Part shown: in pieces, positions 1 through 8,479 of the stretch
Layout: the number at the start of each line of letters is the position of its first letter
Position numbering within the stretch: the first letter of the stretch is position 1
From: Parietichytrium sp. I65-24A
Taxonomy: Eukaryota; Sar; Bigyra; Thraustochytrida; Thraustochytriidae
Reading direction: 5' to 3'
Assembly: GCA_012862575.1 (NCBI GenBank)
Contig: BLSF01000019.1
Coordinates: 372,001 to 436,000, forward strand
Length of the DNA stretch: 64,000 nt
Translations under genes and position numbers: made by a program
Notes under the pieces: generated by a model
Told to the model about the DNA's origin: nothing
Database searches by the model: none
The model's input: the letters and a program-made list of their open reading frames with translations, nothing else

Positions 1-1858
1 ATCGACTCGATATGATAGGTATCAACAGCTGTTCTTGTGTCCTTTGCTTCTTATTTCATTCATTGATTTGCATTTTGCATTTTGCATTTTGCATTTTGCA
101 TTTTTGCATTTTGCAATTTCGTGCTCATCGAAAATGGGAAGCAACGCTCCACAACAAAAGCAAACGACAGCAAGGATGAATGCGTCCAAGCCGCGTCTTC
201 CAGCCAATCCAGTCGTTATGCTCTCGCTGAGTCAGTTCTTTAGACACAGGTACCGGTACAAATACACGTCCAGGTTGCTAGGAACGCGCAGGGCTCATCA
301 GCCGGCCTGCACGGCCTTTGTTTCCCTATCTTTCCATCCCCCAGACAGTGGCAGTGACTCCCAAGGATAAACGCACAAGTAAAGCATGACAGTTCGTTCA
401 ATGGTGTGACCACTGTCAAAGTATCGGCTCTTCTATAAACAAGCTCGCGCGTCTCGGTAAGTGCAGTAAGGTAAGAAAGTCTGCTGGTCTCGAGAAACTC
501 GAGAAGCGCGAGTAAATCTCTGTACTCGACAGCCGCTCGCGAAGTCCATTGGGGAGCTGGTTCCATCTCATACCTCCCAGTTTGCGCTGCTATTCGTGCA
601 ACGCAGAGTTCCGAACTCTCTGTCGGATTACAATCTCACCGCCGGCGAGTGCCACATGGGCAGTGCGATGGATGGAATTGCAGCGCAACTCAACACCCGC
701 TTCGCAAAGAGGCCGATGTAGACCGCCAGGCGACCTCCCTGCGAGCGAGGCGCTGTGGATGCTGTGGATGAAACGACTGCCTGGCCTTGCAAAGAGCGAG
801 AGCAAGAACAAGAGCAAGAAACCAAGAGCGAGGGACATAGTCATAGAGACAAAGTGAAAACGCAGAGTCAGAGCTCACTCACATCACTGTCCGGAGTCCA
901 TCCGAGAACGAACGCTCTTCTTTGTTTCCCAAGTCTTCCAACCTGCCATTCGTCCAAACAGCCTTGCAACAATTTTAAAACCAATGAAAAAATCATGAAA
1001 ATAATAATAAAGAAAGAAAGAAAAGAAGTCAACCATGTCCGCCCCAAATCACAAGATCGCGAGGATCGTAAGATCTTCGTTTCACTTGCCCCTCCTATCA
1101 CGCTCTAACCTTTCCCCTATTAGCAAATACCAGAAGTCTCTCCCCGTCTTACTGGCACTCCTACTGCCCGCCACTAGTCCTTCTAAGCACTAGCTCATTT
1201 ACCCAGTCGAAAAGCTAGCACACCAGCTCCCTTAAGACTGGGCACTAGTGCACAAACGCATCGGCACTAAGAAGGCTTAAGCTAAAAATACCGTCTTGTA
1301 CCACTTCTTTCACAACTACTAGGTCTAGCCATAGGAAGAAGGATCTATTTTCTCTCTCGCAGTTACAAGAAATTTCGTTTCAGAGAGCGTTTGACATACT
1401 GAGTGCGAACCAAAGAGACGTCTTGTTCATCCATTGAACAAAGCAAGTGAATGAAGAAATAGAAACAGAAATAGATCTTCATTCTCTTTTGTCAGAATTG
1501 TTAGAATTCAGAATTCAACCAAAGGATAGACTGCGCCGTGAGAGTAGTGAGAGCCCTCGTCTTCTTAGCTGCCCATTGCATCGGTTGCCAACTGGAGTTG
1601 GGATGGAAAGGATGTAGGTCCACCAGAGCTAGTGTGGTCCGAGCAGGCGGACAGGCAAAGACTAGTCTACAGCAGGAAAGAAAGCTTGGAAGGTGGCAGG
1701 CCAAGGTGTATGTATGCCTTTCGAGCTTCGGTATTTACCGGTACCGTGAGGTTCTGGGATAGAGCCAAGTGCAAGTCCTGAGTAGCGGTATGCCAAATCC
1801 GAAACTGGGCAGCGTGCGCAAAAAGCTTCGGCGCGTTCGAAAGACTGACAGGGCGAGA
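1..1858. other. Non-coding stretch at left edge
   Basis: I see no convincing gene here; open frames are short and low in complexity. It holds a TTTTGCA tandem tract near 66-118 and GTACCGGTAC palindromes near 250 and 1738. From about 1100 to 1500 the DNA is dense in TAG/CTA and free of open frames. A doubled AGAATTC motif lies near 1503. The last part should contain the promoter and leader of the reductase gene that follows. Confidence 0.5.
66..118. repeat. TTTTGCA heptamer tandem repeat
   Basis: About seven copies of a 7-bp unit (TTTTGCA), one carrying an extra T. It lies in non-coding DNA. Confidence 0.85.
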
Positions 1859-2788
1859 ATGGCTTGCGCATGGGAAAGCGTGTTTCGTGACGGGCTCTTC
1901 AAGGGCAAAGCGGCGCTGGTCACTGGTGGTGGCACCGGCATCGGGAAGAGCATTGCCCTCGAGCTTCTTCAACTCGGATGCAATGTAGTGATTGCGAGCA
2001 GAAAGGGGGACAACTTGAAGGCATCATGCGAAGAGCTCTCCGACTGCCCAAAAGTGAAGCAGGCGGGCTCTAAGGTGCTATACACACTCTGCGATATCAG
2101 GAAGGAAGAGGATGTTGTCAAAATGATTGCCTTCGTGATCGAAAAGTTTGGTCGACTAGACCACGTCATCAACAATGCAGGAGGACAGTTTCCAAGCCAA
2201 GCCGAAGCCATTTCCTCAAAAGGATGGCGAACCGTAATTGATCTGAATTTGAATGGGACATTTATGGTTTGCCGCGAGGCATTCAACCAATGGTTTTGCA
2301 AGAATCCGGGATGTTCAATTGTTAACGTCACTGCAAATTATGCATTTGGGTTCCCAGGGATGAGTCACACTTCAGCAGCGCGCGCGGGAGTGGCAAACAT
2401 GACTGAAACGCTTGCTCTGGAATGGGCATCTTTCGGTGTTCGCATCAACTCTGTTGCGCCAGGGATCGTCTTCAGCACGAGCGGCCGCGATCACTACAAG
2501 CGCATCGGAGCAGGCGACGACGCTCTGTCCAAGCAAGCCCCATTCATCCCTGCAAAGAGGCTTGCGTCCACAGAGGAGATTTCCAGTTGCGTCCTGTTTC
2601 TTCTGTCCCCAGGGTCCACCTATGTGACGGGATGTACCCTACGTATTGACGGTGGCTACAAGCTGCTGGGCCAGGGAAATTGGGAGCTCGCCCCTGGCCC
2701 AAATCTAAATTATCCGCTTTATGGTCAGTTGCCCGAGGAGATCCGTCGAGGCGGTCTGGAAGATTCGCCAAGTGCTGCCAAGTTGTAA
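1859..2788 (+). CDS. PECR: Peroxisomal trans-2-enoyl-CoA reductase-like SDR
   Basis: This is a short-chain dehydrogenase/reductase of about 309 residues, close to animal PECR, which reduces trans-2-enoyl-CoA with NADPH during fatty-acid chain elongation. The cofactor loop TGGGTGIG is at residues 22-29, NNAGGQF follows in mid-protein, and the ISSKGW and SAARAGV blocks are typical of PECR. The usual YxxxK catalytic pair reads TSAAR, as in PECR relatives that also lack the classical motif. The protein ends in AKL, a type 1 peroxisomal targeting signal, so it very likely acts in peroxisomes. I chose the ATG at 1859 because its N-terminus (MACAWESVF) aligns with PECR. An in-frame ATG at 1790 would add 23 basic residues. 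The gene converges on the WD40 gene 135 bp downstream. Confidence 0.88.
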   Translation: MACAWESVFRDGLFKGKAALVTGGGTGIGKSIALELLQLGCNVVIASRKGDNLKASCEELSDCPKVKQAGSKVLYTLCDIRKEEDVVKMIAFVIEKFGRLDHVINNAGGQFPSQAEAISSKGWRTVIDLNLNGTFMVCREAFNQWFCKNPGCSIVNVTANYAFGFPGMSHTSAARAGVANMTETLALEWASFGVRINSVAPGIVFSTSGRDHYKRIGAGDDALSKQAPFIPAKRLASTEEISSCVLFLLSPGSTYVTGCTLRIDGGYKLLGQGNWELAPGPNLNYPLYGQLPEEIRRGGLEDSPSAAKL

Positions 2789-2923
2789 ACTACAATAACC
2801 AAAGAGCAAGAAAAGTTCAAGTTATGTCATCTTTACAAGCTATGGCCAGAAAAATCTCTCAAGTAGGTCAGCCAGCTTGCTGGCCCATAGACATTTTTCA
2901 CCCGTGATTCTATGCCACAACAT

Positions 2924-4732
2924 TCACAACCCCCAACAGCGATTTAGGCGCGGGTACCAAAATCTCAAGGTTCCGTCATCGCTTGCGGACACTAGTAAAC
3001 CAAGGTCTCTCGGGCTCCAGGCGACGCAGTTGACAGGCTGAGAATGACCAGATAATGTCAACATCGGGCCAGCTTGATTCTCTCCACCGTGCGGCACGGC
3101 GTTGTAAAACCTTCCCCATATATTAATTTTGGATCCGTAGGATCCGCAAGCAAAAAATGCATTGTTGAGGCCACCAACGCAAGGCTTCAAAATTGCGTTT
3201 TTTTGATCAGATCCATGAAATGACCGAAGTAGCTTCCCACTCGCAATGTCCCACTCGCCAAACTCGTCTTTTCCAGAGCTCATAAAAAGAGATTTTCCAT
3301 CTGGATTCGCAATCATCATCGGTACACTTGATTTTGTCTCAAAGTTTTCCATCCAAGTTGGGCTTGAGCAATCGGACAGAGTAACCTTCCCGCCGACAAA
3401 GTTTGCGAGGAAGAGAGCCGTCTTTGTTCTCGCGGCAATCACAAGTTTTTGCGTTGCAAGGTAGCACAATGCACGGGCACCGACTCGAGGAATCCTCTGC
3501 AGTAAATCTCCGTCCACACTGACCACATATAATACGAAATCAGAGCAAGCAAGGCATATGGCTTCCTCACCCACCCAGCAAACAGCTTCTATTCCACCGT
3601 TGTTACCGAGACATATCTCCGACGCAATTGAAGGTGACCGCCACTTCTTCCCCTCCTCTGATCTCCAGATCGTTATGGTCCCGCGCTTATCCCCCGTCAA
3701 CAATAGTTCTCCCTCTGCTTGCCACTCAAGTTGTGTGATCAAATCTACGTGGCTCCTAGAGTTTTGCCAGCACAGCTCTATCGTTGGCTGGCCAGTCTGA
3801 AAATCTGTTCCAACGGCGACAAGCGCTAGGGTGTTGCCGAAAGTAGTAGCAAGAAATTTTCCGCACGGACTAAAGCTAACACACTGCACTCCAGTTTGAG
3901 AGTCGCCGGCCAGATTGAGAGACTTAATAGTACGTGATGGCAAGGCGTCACGCGGTGATGCTCGTTCCAGGCCGTCACTGCCTAGAGGTGTGAAGTATAT
4001 TGGCAGCTCGAGATCAGAAGAAAAGTGCCGAACCCCACTCGAGAAAGAGGACCGCATCTGGTTCTGAAATGCATTGTCTAAAAGTGTTAGCAGCGTGTTC
4101 TCAGGGAATCCAAATCCTATCGGCAAGGCTTTTCGAATTCGCCGAGCGAGGGCCTTTCGGTTCTCCTCACAGCTGGCGGACCGTCCTAGAGCCTCCCGAA
4201 TATCGGTTTTGTCTAAAACGAGAAGGGTCGACAATTGCTTAATCTCTTCAGGCTCGCACAGAGGAGCTAGATCCGCCTTGAGACAGTGAATTGCTTCTTC
4301 CAGCTTGCCGCTCTCAACTAGCTCAATGTACTTTTCCTGTAGAACGAGCGGAAACAAGTTACCCAGAGCAGCGTTCGCGCTTTGATCTACTTCGCCACAT
4401 ACGCGCATCGCGTCAATCGCGTCTGACCACTTTCCATCCAAAATATGGTTTGCAAGAGCCGTGGCCTTTGCTGATTCATCCCGAACCTTAGCTTCCTGTT
4501 GAACTTGCTTGGCAGACTCCTTCAACCCCAGCTCGTCCAGTGTATGAGAGATCAGCATCACCAGCTCCGCTTTGCTCACGGTAAACCCGCTCGGCTCGGT
4601 GCGCACCCAGCCTCCTTCCGCCATTTCGCGACGCACCGCCTGCACCACCTCCTCCCTCCCACCCGTCCCGCTCTTTCCATTCACCTGACCAATCGAACTT
4701 CCCTTCGCATCTTCTCGCGCCTGCACAACCAT
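2924..4732 (-). CDS. LisH-CTLH-WD40 protein, GID7/WDR26-like
   Basis: A 602-residue protein with a LisH motif at about residues 54-82 (LVMLISHTLDELGLKES), a CTLH-like helical region at about 90-150 and a WD40 propeller from about residue 265 to the end. The last blade contains GHSQPVNCVAWSP and SASDDGTLRFW, very close to WDR26. WDR26/Gid7 is a scaffold and substrate-receptor subunit of the GID/CTLH ubiquitin ligase, which in yeast degrades gluconeogenic enzymes. Homology covers the full length and the order of domains fits the family. The ATG at 4732 is the first in frame; a second Met at residue 38 is possible because the first 37 residues are low in complexity. Location is expected to be cytosol or nucleus. 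Confidence 0.85.
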   Translation of the reverse strand: MVVQAREDAKGSSIGQVNGKSGTGGREEVVQAVRREMAEGGWVRTEPSGFTVSKAELVMLISHTLDELGLKESAKQVQQEAKVRDESAKATALANHILDGKWSDAIDAMRVCGEVDQSANAALGNLFPLVLQEKYIELVESGKLEEAIHCLKADLAPLCEPEEIKQLSTLLVLDKTDIREALGRSASCEENRKALARRIRKALPIGFGFPENTLLTLLDNAFQNQMRSSFSSGVRHFSSDLELPIYFTPLGSDGLERASPRDALPSRTIKSLNLAGDSQTGVQCVSFSPCGKFLATTFGNTLALVAVGTDFQTGQPTIELCWQNSRSHVDLITQLEWQAEGELLLTGDKRGTITIWRSEEGKKWRSPSIASEICLGNNGGIEAVCWVGEEAICLACSDFVLYVVSVDGDLLQRIPRVGARALCYLATQKLVIAARTKTALFLANFVGGKVTLSDCSSPTWMENFETKSSVPMMIANPDGKSLFMSSGKDEFGEWDIASGKLLRSFHGSDQKNAILKPCVGGLNNAFFACGSYGSKINIWGRFYNAVPHGGENQAGPMLTLSGHSQPVNCVAWSPRDLGLLVSASDDGTLRFWYPRLNRCWGL

Positions 4733-5622
4733 TTCTTTCCCGGTCTCCAGCGTCCGGCGCCTTTGATCTCGCCCCGACCTGTCTCCGGACTCCGTGTCTC
4801 GGCGACGCTTTCTGCTCTCCGACCCGCCCTTGCGCCGCGAGCCCGCAGACCCCGGAGACGAGTTTCGTCGCCGCCCCGTCTTGCCTTCCTATCTCTCCCA
4901 ACGCCCCGCTCGGCCGCAGGCTCCTGCCCCTGCCCCTGCCCCTGCCCGCAGGTGTTCTGCGCCTGCTCAGCTACCAGGCCTCAGCTCCACCCTGCTGGAG
5001 ACCTTAAGCTCTCCGCAACCTTCGCGTTCCTGGCAGGCAGAACAGGCAGAACAGGCAGAATAGGCAGATGGAGTTGCGTTTGTCAATGTCAGTCAAGGGA
5101 TCTGGCAACAAACTTTGCAAGGAAGGACGCGACTTCCGACTGCGAACGTCTAGCCTGACTGACTGACTGACTGACTGCCGGATCTCTCTCTATCTCTCTC
5201 TGCGACGGTGCCCGTTCGTGTGCCAATGTGTGCGCGCGGCCCAAAGTGTACGCGACGCTTGGTGGTGTGTGGCGGTAAGAGAGGCGTAGGAGCTCTGAAT
5301 TTGGGAGCTAGGAAATTTCTTTGGGGTTTTGGATCTTGCGAGAGTTGTCTGTCTTGAGAAATTGCAAGTACGGGAGATGGAGATGGAGATGGAGATGGGA
5401 GGACGCGCGATTGGAGGATGCGAAAGTTGAGAGAACTTGTTGTCGTCTCGTCTGCGCCAAAGCCAAAGCCAGGTGATTGCCTGTATTTGTCAGCTCAAGA
5501 ATATGTGTCTGTGGTTTTGCGACATGGATGGCGAGCTGGGATACAGGCGCGGGAGACGAGTCGATGCGGAATCAGTCGCCGAGGATGCTATCTGTTGTTT
5601 TTGCTCTTTTTCGTTTAGTTTG
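4733..5622. other. Intergenic, upstream of the GID7-like gene
   Basis: No gene seen. It contains a CCTGCC tract near 4920-4952, a GCAGAACAG triplet of repeats near 5036-5060, a GACT tetranucleotide tract near 5156-5177 and a GGAGAT run near 5375-5397. Open frames here are repeat-derived and unsupported. Confidence 0.5.
5156..5177. repeat. GACT tetranucleotide microsatellite
   Basis: Five to six perfect GACT units in intergenic DNA. Confidence 0.8.
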
Positions 5623-6330
5623 TTAAAAGGCAGCAAAGGTTTTGGTCACCTGGTCCAAGAAGGCAGTTCTGTTCGCTTCTGGCTGGAGATCCATATTATA
5701 CAAGCCCATCCACGTCAAGGTGCAAGAACTGGAGAAAAGCGGGAGCAGTCCGCGCGAGATCATGTTGCGACCATTGTCACCGGCCAAAAGGACCAGATGG
5801 CGGGGCGCGCCGTAGGTTGAGACACAGGCCATTTTTTTAATATTCGTGAGGCCTGGCGCAAGCCCAGTTGCGGTCGTCTCTACCGCTTCTTTTTCCAGAT
5901 GTGGAAGCCGGAACGCAGTGCCCGGCAGAAAAGTGCGATCTACGAATCCTTTGAGCGCAGCAGGTACGTTGAACCACCACGTGGGATAAACGAACACGAG
6001 AGCGTCAGCACGCTTCAGCTCCTCCACCATTTGCTGTGTGTCTGACGAGGGGTCTGGATAAATCGTGTTGTATCTTTTCCTCTCCTCCGTGGTCAGGCAC
6101 GGCTGAAACACGGTGCCCCTACCATCCACGTCGTACAATGAGATATTCGTCACCTTATGCCCGGCTTGCTTGAGGCCAGCCTGGGTCGCGTGCAAGATCG
6201 CTTCGGAGAACGACCCCTTCACGGGGTGCGAGTGCACCACCAATACGTTTAACGGTCCATCGTGCTTTGCCGGCGGAGGATCCACCGCGCCTTTTGTCAG
6301 GCGATTAACCTGCGCCCACACCCATTCCAT
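5623..6330 (-). CDS. Flavodoxin-fold NAD(P)H:quinone oxidoreductase family
   Basis: A 235-residue protein of the Flavodoxin_2 (NQO1/MdaB/KefF) family. The FMN phosphate loop is VVHSHPVKGSFSEAI at residues 31-45. The second flavin-contact block, VYPTWWFNVPAALKGFVDRT, is at residues 114-133 and is diagnostic. These enzymes reduce quinones or other electrophiles by two electrons with NAD(P)H. A preference for a particular substrate cannot be read from the sequence. About 27 N-terminal residues precede the first beta strand; they carry no clear targeting signal. The start is an ATG with no better in-frame alternative. It lies in tandem with the GID7-like gene, separated by about 0.9 kb, so shared transcription is unlikely. 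Confidence 0.85.
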   Translation of the reverse strand: MEWVWAQVNRLTKGAVDPPPAKHDGPLNVLVVHSHPVKGSFSEAILHATQAGLKQAGHKVTNISLYDVDGRGTVFQPCLTTEERKRYNTIYPDPSSDTQQMVEELKRADALVFVYPTWWFNVPAALKGFVDRTFLPGTAFRLPHLEKEAVETTATGLAPGLTNIKKMACVSTYGAPRHLVLLAGDNGRNMISRGLLPLFSSSCTLTWMGLYNMDLQPEANRTAFLDQVTKTFAAF

Positions 6331-7891
6331 CGCGCCAAATGCGGCCCGATAGTCGCCACTCTATGTTTCCGAGGACACTCTGGCTGAAAGACTGATTCTT
6401 GTTGTTCCCAGTCTTTAGAAATGAGTAGGAAGCATACGTGCCGTAACGGAGGGCCTCAGGTCGTTGCATCTCGTGACTTCAAAGTTTGAATTTGTTGTGG
6501 GCAAGAGCTCTTTGCCGCTGCAAAAGCTCACACGAATGAAGCCTCGTCGCCCATTTCGTTTCGAAAAAACTGTTTCCCCAGCACACAAGGGTGAAGCAAA
6601 GTTCGCATTCGATGACCCAAGACGCCCGAGGGGCCATTTCTCCAAGTTCAGAAAGATCAGAATTCAGAAATCGCTGGCGCATGGGTTTTTCTTTCAGCAG
6701 AGCTCTTCACGACGCAACCGTCGGCATTGGACCGCCCATGGCTCATGGCCAGGCCTCCGATCTTCTTCCATATCTGTGCCTTCATTCACAATTCAGAGTA
6801 GAACTTTGCACCCGGCACAACTTTGCATTCCACCTAGCTTTCGAAGAATCGCATATCACTCGGCCTCGCAGATCGAAATCATCGACCAAAATACATCAAG
6901 ACGCCAAAGTCTGATGATCTGCACGTTCCTGGGTCCTGAACGCCATGAAGATCCTGAATTCTGACAGAGAGTTTCATCGGCAGAACAAAAATATACTCGC
7001 GAAGCGAAACGCGCTGCAGCAACTGGTTGACGAGGATGGCTCTCACACTCACACTGCAGCACGACGGCCGCGGCAAAAATCATGCTCTTCTTTTTCTCGT
7101 CATCGTGGTCACGTTTTGAACGTTGTATTCCCGCCACTTTCGCCATCTTGGTCGTGATGATAACCTTGACGATAGATGAATGGATGGTTTGACAAGCAGA
7201 CCCTGCACCTCACAGTCAGACAATGTCCCAATGTAAATGTGCCAATGTGCGAAGAAGAAGGGCGCAATCATTCGCTAGCCGACTCTACTCGCAGCCCCTA
7301 AGGCGCAAGCCGGAGCTCCTCGTACTTCTTACCACGGCTGGTACCATGCATACTACGCATTCTCGACTAGTCCCTCCTACGTTAGCTTGTAGCTCGACAT
7401 AAAGTACCGTACTCTTCCGATAAGGTTTTTACGTAGCATCTCTCTACACACCCCTACACCTCATTCTCCTCAGCAAAAAGTGTACTACGGAAGTTAGCCT
7501 AACGCTCATAGCTCCAGTAGGCTAGCTAGTTAGCTAGCCAACAGTAGTTGTAGTAGAAGTGAGTTTTTTACATTTCTTGCCCGCACCATTGCACACTCAG
7601 TGCCCCATTCCCTCTCTCTCACAGTCTTACGTGGTCTCTTAAAGAATATCTTAGAACTTTTTATGCATCTCTCCCGTACTTGAACTTCTTTTACTTTTAC
7701 TCGTTAGCACTCGTCTGTGCACTGCACTGCGCGTACGTACGTGAAGTGGTACTCGAGTACTGGCGGTGGACAGTGAGGTAGAGCTGGTTGCGAAAGTTGG
7801 TGGCGGTAGCGTGGCTGTCGTGAGGTACGCAATTGGGAGGTGGGGTGCGCTCGGGGCGGGGTCAAAAGGCGTTTGTTTGCGAGGAAGGAAG
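6331..7891. other. Intergenic with a stop-dense, CTAG-rich island
   Basis: No supported gene. From about 7270 to 7760 there is no open frame above 60 codons on either strand. This part contains GCTAGCTAG-type palindromes (near 7520) and a CGTACGTACG run near 7731. A short AGAATTCAG motif lies near 6658. A 166-codon frame at 6464-6964 has no recognisable similarity and I do not call it. Confidence 0.5.
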
Positions 7892-8122
7892 ATGACTCAA
7901 GGGTTGGAGCGGAGGATGAGGTTCATGGAGAGGACGCACGGCAAGGCGCCTCTGCCGTGGCTCAAGCACAAGCTGTACCTGGCACGCCTGTGGACCGGGG
8001 CGTACATGCTGGACCACTGGGAGACTGTGTTGCTCTGCGTTCTGTTGACCATTGTGGGGTATTACATGTACACCGTTATGGCGTCTGACGTTCCGGAGGA
8101 GGAGCTCGTCTCCGCAATGTAG
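7892..8122 (+). CDS. Small subunit of serine palmitoyltransferase-like (ssSPT)
   Basis: A 76-residue single-pass membrane protein. Residues 29-46 read YLARLWTGAYMLDHWETV, matching the core of ssSPT proteins: Arabidopsis has YMLDWWER and human ssSPTa has YMLEPWER at the same place before the hydrophobic segment. The membrane span follows at about residues 44-66 (LLCVLLTIVGYYMYTVMA), then a short acidic tail. ssSPTs bind the LCB1/LCB2 heterodimer in the endoplasmic reticulum and raise its activity at the first step of sphingolipid synthesis. I chose the ATG at 7892 because the homologous core starts soon after it. The frame stays open upstream to about 7766, but that extension is glycine- and arginine-rich and begins without an ATG. 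It converges on VPS54, 357 bp away. Confidence 0.75.
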   Translation: MTQGLERRMRFMERTHGKAPLPWLKHKLYLARLWTGAYMLDHWETVLLCVLLTIVGYYMYTVMASDVPEEELVSAM

Positions 8123-8479
8123 ACAACGCCGTCGCTGTGTCCCGCGCAATTAAGAGCCATATTCTCTCTCCGATTCCCTTTCTTGCCTTTTTGTTGCTGG
8201 AAATAGGAGAAAAGAATCTGCGCCAGAGGCGGGATGACAATGGGTTTGGTGCAAAAACCCATTATTTGTCGCGCAAGCGCCACTACTCCTGTACTGAATC
8301 TTCCACTCAAGTCTTTCTTTCCTCTTCTCTCACTAAAAATAAAAACTATAACGTAAAGTCAAAGTTTCAAAAAAGTGACTCACGTGCGCACTCGACAGTC
8401 AATTCACTTCATTCATAATCACAAATCACTTCAGCAGATGTTACTTTCTTGGTCTTTAATTTTACATACGACGGAAAAG
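8123..8479. other. Short convergent intergenic region
   Basis: The 3' space between the ssSPT-like gene and VPS54. It is A/T-rich in its second half and should hold both polyadenylation regions. Nothing else is seen. Confidence 0.5.

Noticed and set aside
6464-6964. 166-codon plus-strand frame
   Set aside because: No similarity or structured composition; overlapped by other equally long frames.
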